From Actinobacteria bacterium UBA2286 (GTDB taxonomy: Bacteria; Actinomycetota; Coriobacteriia; Anaerosomatales; Anaerosomataceae), in assembly GCA_002345925.1 (NCBI GenBank), contig DDWM01000060.1, positions 1 through 64,000 of the forward strand: a stretch of 64,000 bases of DNA, written 5' to 3'. This document shows positions 61,236 to 64,000 of this stretch, piece by piece. A model generated the notes under the pieces. That model saw nothing but the letters and a program-made list of their open reading frames with translations. It did no database searches and was not told the DNA's origin. Every line of letters begins with the position of its first letter. Within the stretch, counting starts at the first letter, position 1. The position numbers were made by a program, and so were the translations under genes.

Positions 61236-62267
61236 ATGTCACTCGAAACGGCTAACGACGCCCTGCGCACATCCATGCTCGAGCTCCTGTGGGCGCAGTG
61301 GACCGATCTGGGAGTGTCCGGGACGCGTGGCAGTGGCGACACTATCATCGACCCGGAAGCTCTCGTCATGGCCACGCTCAATGTGGGTCGCTTCGACCCA
61401 CGGCTGTTCGACGAGGTCCTCGACTGGCTCACGCTCAACGGCGACGTGCTTGACGTCACCCGGCTGCGACGACTCGTGAGGACCGGCGCGCCCGACCAGC
61501 AGCGACTCGCCCGCGTCGTCATCGATTTCATGCGCAAGCGCGGCACTGGGTCAAAGTGGGCTCCCCTTTCGAACGAGTGGCAGGCCAGCGAGTCAAGCGC
61601 GGTCTACTCGGCACAATCCCTGTTCTGGAGCGCACGTGGCGACGCCTTGCCTGTATTCGGTGAGCACGATCCCTTCTTCGCGTCATACGGCTTCACGCGA
61701 CCACCGCTTGAGCTGCGCCAGATGTCGGACAAGCCGCACCTTGAGCGTCCCCGCCTTGCCAGGCTCGCTGCCCGCGCACTCGTGGGTATCGGCGTCCGGG
61801 CCGAGGTTCTCGCCTACCTCTGGACGCACGACAGCGCCCACGGACGCCTCATCTCGGCTCGGACCGACTACTCGCAGCGACAGGTCTCGGAGTACCTTGC
61901 GGGTCTCGCAGTGGCCGGGTTCGCCGAACGCTTCGAGGACGGGAAGAGCGTCCAGTATCGGCTGGTCGAGTCGCTTCGCTGGAAGCCTGCGGCGGAGTCG
62001 CGCTACGTAGACTGGGCTCGTGCGTTCGCGGCGCTCGGCGCGATTCAGAGGAGTCTCGCTGAGGCCTCCACAGCCGACAGTCGGTACGAGGCATCCGTGA
62101 TTGTCCGCTCCGCGCTCACCACACTGCGCGCCGCGCTGCCGATCGAGGGCCTGGCGATACCACTGCCAAAGCCCGAGGCATTCCCCGGGGAGTCGGTACT
62201 CGGGCATGCGGAGGAGATCGCCACAGCTACCTCAGGACTACTCGCCGGACTCGCGCGAGCACGATAG
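61236..62267 (+). CDS. winged-helix DNA-binding protein divergent from AbiE
   Basis: A 343-aa protein with a winged-helix-like segment near 190-225 (LISARTDYSQRQVSEYLAGL, then VQYRLV). The N-terminal part (LFDEVLDWLTLNGDVLDVTRL) and the long helical rest are not assigned. AAGGAAGG precedes the ATG. Together with the AbiE pair it may be a regulator or a third component; it is divergent from them and has its own promoter. Confidence 0.6.
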   Translation: MSLETANDALRTSMLELLWAQWTDLGVSGTRGSGDTIIDPEALVMATLNVGRFDPRLFDEVLDWLTLNGDVLDVTRLRRLVRTGAPDQQRLARVVIDFMRKRGTGSKWAPLSNEWQASESSAVYSAQSLFWSARGDALPVFGEHDPFFASYGFTRPPLELRQMSDKPHLERPRLARLAARALVGIGVRAEVLAYLWTHDSAHGRLISARTDYSQRQVSEYLAGLAVAGFAERFEDGKSVQYRLVESLRWKPAAESRYVDWARAFAALGAIQRSLAEASTADSRYEASVIVRSALTTLRAALPIEGLAIPLPKPEAFPGESVLGHAEEIATATSGLLAGLARAR

Positions 62268-62277
62268 CGGTGCAACC

Positions 62278-62311
62278 AGCGGGACCCCCGAATCGCTTCG
62301 GAGGCCCCGCT
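62278..62311 (-). terminator. terminator hairpin of the M6 peptidase gene
   Basis: On the minus strand AGCGGGGCCTCCGAA and TTCGGGGGTCCCGCT pair around GCGA with few mismatches. The left direct repeat carries its counterpart at 55950-55976. Confidence 0.7.
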
Positions 62312-62340
62312 TCACGTGCATCACGCCCTTGCTACTCCCC

Positions 62341-64000
62341 CTACGGCGCCGTCACTCTCACGCCCATGTAAACCCCGCCATCATCCGACGTCGTCGTCCC
62401 CAGCACCTGGATCTTCGCCGAGGTCTTCGGCGTGATCACGCTGCCGGTCGGGTTCTTCGCGTCGTAGTACGACGCCAAGCCGTCAAAGACCGACACCGCC
62501 GAGAGGCTCGGGATCGGGTAGAGCTTGCCGTTGTAGTGCAGCGGCAGCGCGTCCGTCGCCTGCAGCCCGAAGGTCGAGTCGTACGTCTGGATCCGGTTGC
62601 GCCACAGGTTCTTCCCGTTGCGCGTCAGCGCCTTGGGGTGCGCATCCACCGGCAGAGCGAAGCCGCTCCCGGGATGCACGCTCGCGTTGTTGTCCGCCTG
62701 CGAGGTGTCGCAGTACCACACGAGCAAGCCGTCTTGGTACGGGAACCTCTCGGCCCAGTTCGGCATCGCGTTCTTGCCGCCGAGGAAGCCCCAGTTATAC
62801 GCGTTCTTGAGCGCCGCGTCGTACCCCGCGTACGTGCGGTTCTCGGCCAGGTAGTAGTTCCAGTACGAACCGCCCTCGGTGCCGGTCGTCGTCTTGAACC
62901 CGGCGTACGTCCAGCCGGTGTCGGTCTCGGCACCATCAAGCGCTTGGTCGGTGATCGCGATGTCGTCCACCATGAACCCGACCTCGGCCACGCCACCGTC
63001 GGTGATGTAGCTGAAGCCCAGCTTCACATCGCCCACATACGCCGAGAGATCAGCTGTGAGCTTCGTCCACTTCTTGGTGAAACCGTCGATGCCGTTGGCC
63101 TCCACCGTCGAGTTGGAGAGGTTCGTCGGCACCGTGTCCCAGGTGGCTCCGCCGTCGGTCGAGACGATCAGGTTGGCGTAGTCGTACCCCTTCTCGATGC
63201 CGTAATTAACCATCGCCGAGAGCTGCGCTCCCGCCGGAAGCGTGAACGACTTGGTCATCTTGTTGCGAAGGTTGTCGCCCTTGCCGCTGTAGTAGAACTT
63301 CGTGCCCGCGTACGGGGCGCCGATGCTCCACGTGACCAGCTTGTCAGGCAGGTTCACCAGCAGCGCCTGCGGCTGCGTGGACTGGTGCTCCACCGGCCCA
63401 AGTGTGAGGTTGGCCGTCTTGCCCGCCTCGGCCACCGCTACGTCAAGCCAGCCAAGCTGCAGCTTCTCCCACGGACCCTGGTCGCATGGCGCCGAGCCAA
63501 GGTCGTAGTCAACCGCCGACAGCCACGAGCCGCTGTCCATGAGCGTCCAGAAACTCGCCCCGTTGTCGCCGCCGGCCGTGTCGTAGAGGTCCGGCAGGCC
63601 GAGGTCGTGCGTGTACTCATGCGCAAACACGCCCACGCCGCCGTTCTCCGGCTGGATGGTGTAATCGCCGATCCAGAAGCCGCTGCCGCCAACCTGGATG
63701 CCGCCAAGCAGGTAATCCGCCGAGGGACCCGTCTTGCCGATCTCGGCATAGTTCGCGTACCAGCTGTGGCTCCAGATGGCCTCGTCGCCAAGCACGCCGC
63801 CGCCGGCCTCTTCGCCTTCGCCCGCGTGGAGCGACTGGAAGTGGTCGATGTAGCCGTCCGGCTCGTTGAATTCGCCGTCGCCGTCCCAGTCATAGCGGTC
63901 GTACTCGTCGAACTGCGCCAGGTACGCGTCAATCTGGGCCGGCGTCTTGCCTGCCGAGACCTGAGCCGCGTACCAACCGTTGAGCGAATCCGCCAGGAAC
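62341..64000 (-). CDS. M6 (immune inhibitor A-like) secreted metallopeptidase, 5' end outside window
   Basis: A partial gene of at least 553 codons; the frame is still open at the window edge. The zinc motif HEYTH in FAHEYTHDLGLPDL lies near 63615, with upstream residues such as DRYDWDGDGEFNEPDGYIDH that match the calcium-binding part of the peptidase domain. Downstream follow beta-sandwich domains (VGEFMVDDIAIT-like pattern and the repeat with NRIQTYDSTFGLQATDALPL). The protein is secreted and proteolytic. Its 3' end is duplicated near 56 kb. Confidence 0.9.
   Translation of the reverse strand, partial: FLADSLNGWYAAQVSAGKTPAQIDAYLAQFDEYDRYDWDGDGEFNEPDGYIDHFQSLHAGEGEEAGGGVLGDEAIWSHSWYANYAEIGKTGPSADYLLGGIQVGGSGFWIGDYTIQPENGGVGVFAHEYTHDLGLPDLYDTAGGDNGASFWTLMDSGSWLSAVDYDLGSAPCDQGPWEKLQLGWLDVAVAEAGKTANLTLGPVEHQSTQPQALLVNLPDKLVTWSIGAPYAGTKFYYSGKGDNLRNKMTKSFTLPAGAQLSAMVNYGIEKGYDYANLIVSTDGGATWDTVPTNLSNSTVEANGIDGFTKKWTKLTADLSAYVGDVKLGFSYITDGGVAEVGFMVDDIAITDQALDGAETDTGWTYAGFKTTTGTEGGSYWNYYLAENRTYAGYDAALKNAYNWGFLGGKNAMPNWAERFPYQDGLLVWYCDTSQADNNASVHPGSGFALPVDAHPKALTRNGKNLWRNRIQTYDSTFGLQATDALPLHYNGKLYPIPSLSAVSVFDGLASYYDAKNPTGSVITPKTSAKIQVLGTTTSDDGGVYMGVRVTAP

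Overview
The window is high-GC DNA, apparently from an anaerobic or metal-active member of Actinomycetota. The FtsB-like / DUF501 / Ppx-GppA gene order is typical of that phylum. A 19-haem c-type cytochrome, a complete selenocysteine operon, cell-wall-binding-2 repeats and an M6 peptidase point towards a Coriobacteriia / OPB41 (Anaerosomatales)-like lineage. That placement is inference; no rRNA gene is present to test it.

From 0 to 25.7 kb the content is mostly core and respiratory. It holds the multihaem cytochrome with a small secreted or anchored partner and a two-component system, then an operon selD-yedF-selA-selB on the minus strand. The selD product is itself a selenoprotein: an in-frame TGA at 8886-8888 sits at the catalytic position, followed by a SECIS-like hairpin. 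An operon follows with a B12-binding protein, a TPR protein, a GH42-like glycosidase and a degenerate-GGDEF/EAL protein. Next come tRNA-Leu(UAA), the ftsB/DUF501/ppx cluster, pyruvate kinase, a dihydrouridine synthase with a TetR regulator, an ICMT-like and a SAM methyltransferase, and a 1545-residue surface multicopper oxidase.

From 25.7 to 34.1 kb lie small accessory units: a HicA-like two-gene toxin-antitoxin candidate, a vWA protein, an XRE regulator, a GNAT/Phd toxin-antitoxin candidate, a GSU2403-type nucleotidyltransferase, a PASTA-tailed membrane protein with its partner, and an HD-domain pseudogene.

From 34.1 to 56 kb is a dense defence-type island. Two adjoining minus-strand operons are the best candidates for an undescribed system. 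The first runs ParB-like / PD-(D/E)XK nuclease / short SNF2 helicase / second ParB-like / radical SAM / membrane-anchored HAD phosphatase. The second runs PLD-type DEAD-box helicase / 67-aa protein / DndD-like SMC ATPase / Dnd-associated-4-like protein / a private RpoD-family sigma factor. They adjoin a tRNA-fMet 3' fragment (att-like) and a short tyrosine recombinase. Then come a TPR-OB/NERD-helicase pair and an OLD-like ATPase paired with a RelE-fold fusion protein. A 27-bp GTAGCC-N15-RGCTAC hairpin recurs in three of the intergenic gaps that separate these modules.

From 56 to 64 kb two copies of the 3' end of an M6 (immune inhibitor A-like) peptidase gene, one a frameshifted remnant and one belonging to a gene that runs off the window, flank a segment with a CpXC protein, a membrane Mrr-type endonuclease, a possible lipoprotein, the AbiEi/AbiEii system and a divergent winged-helix regulator.
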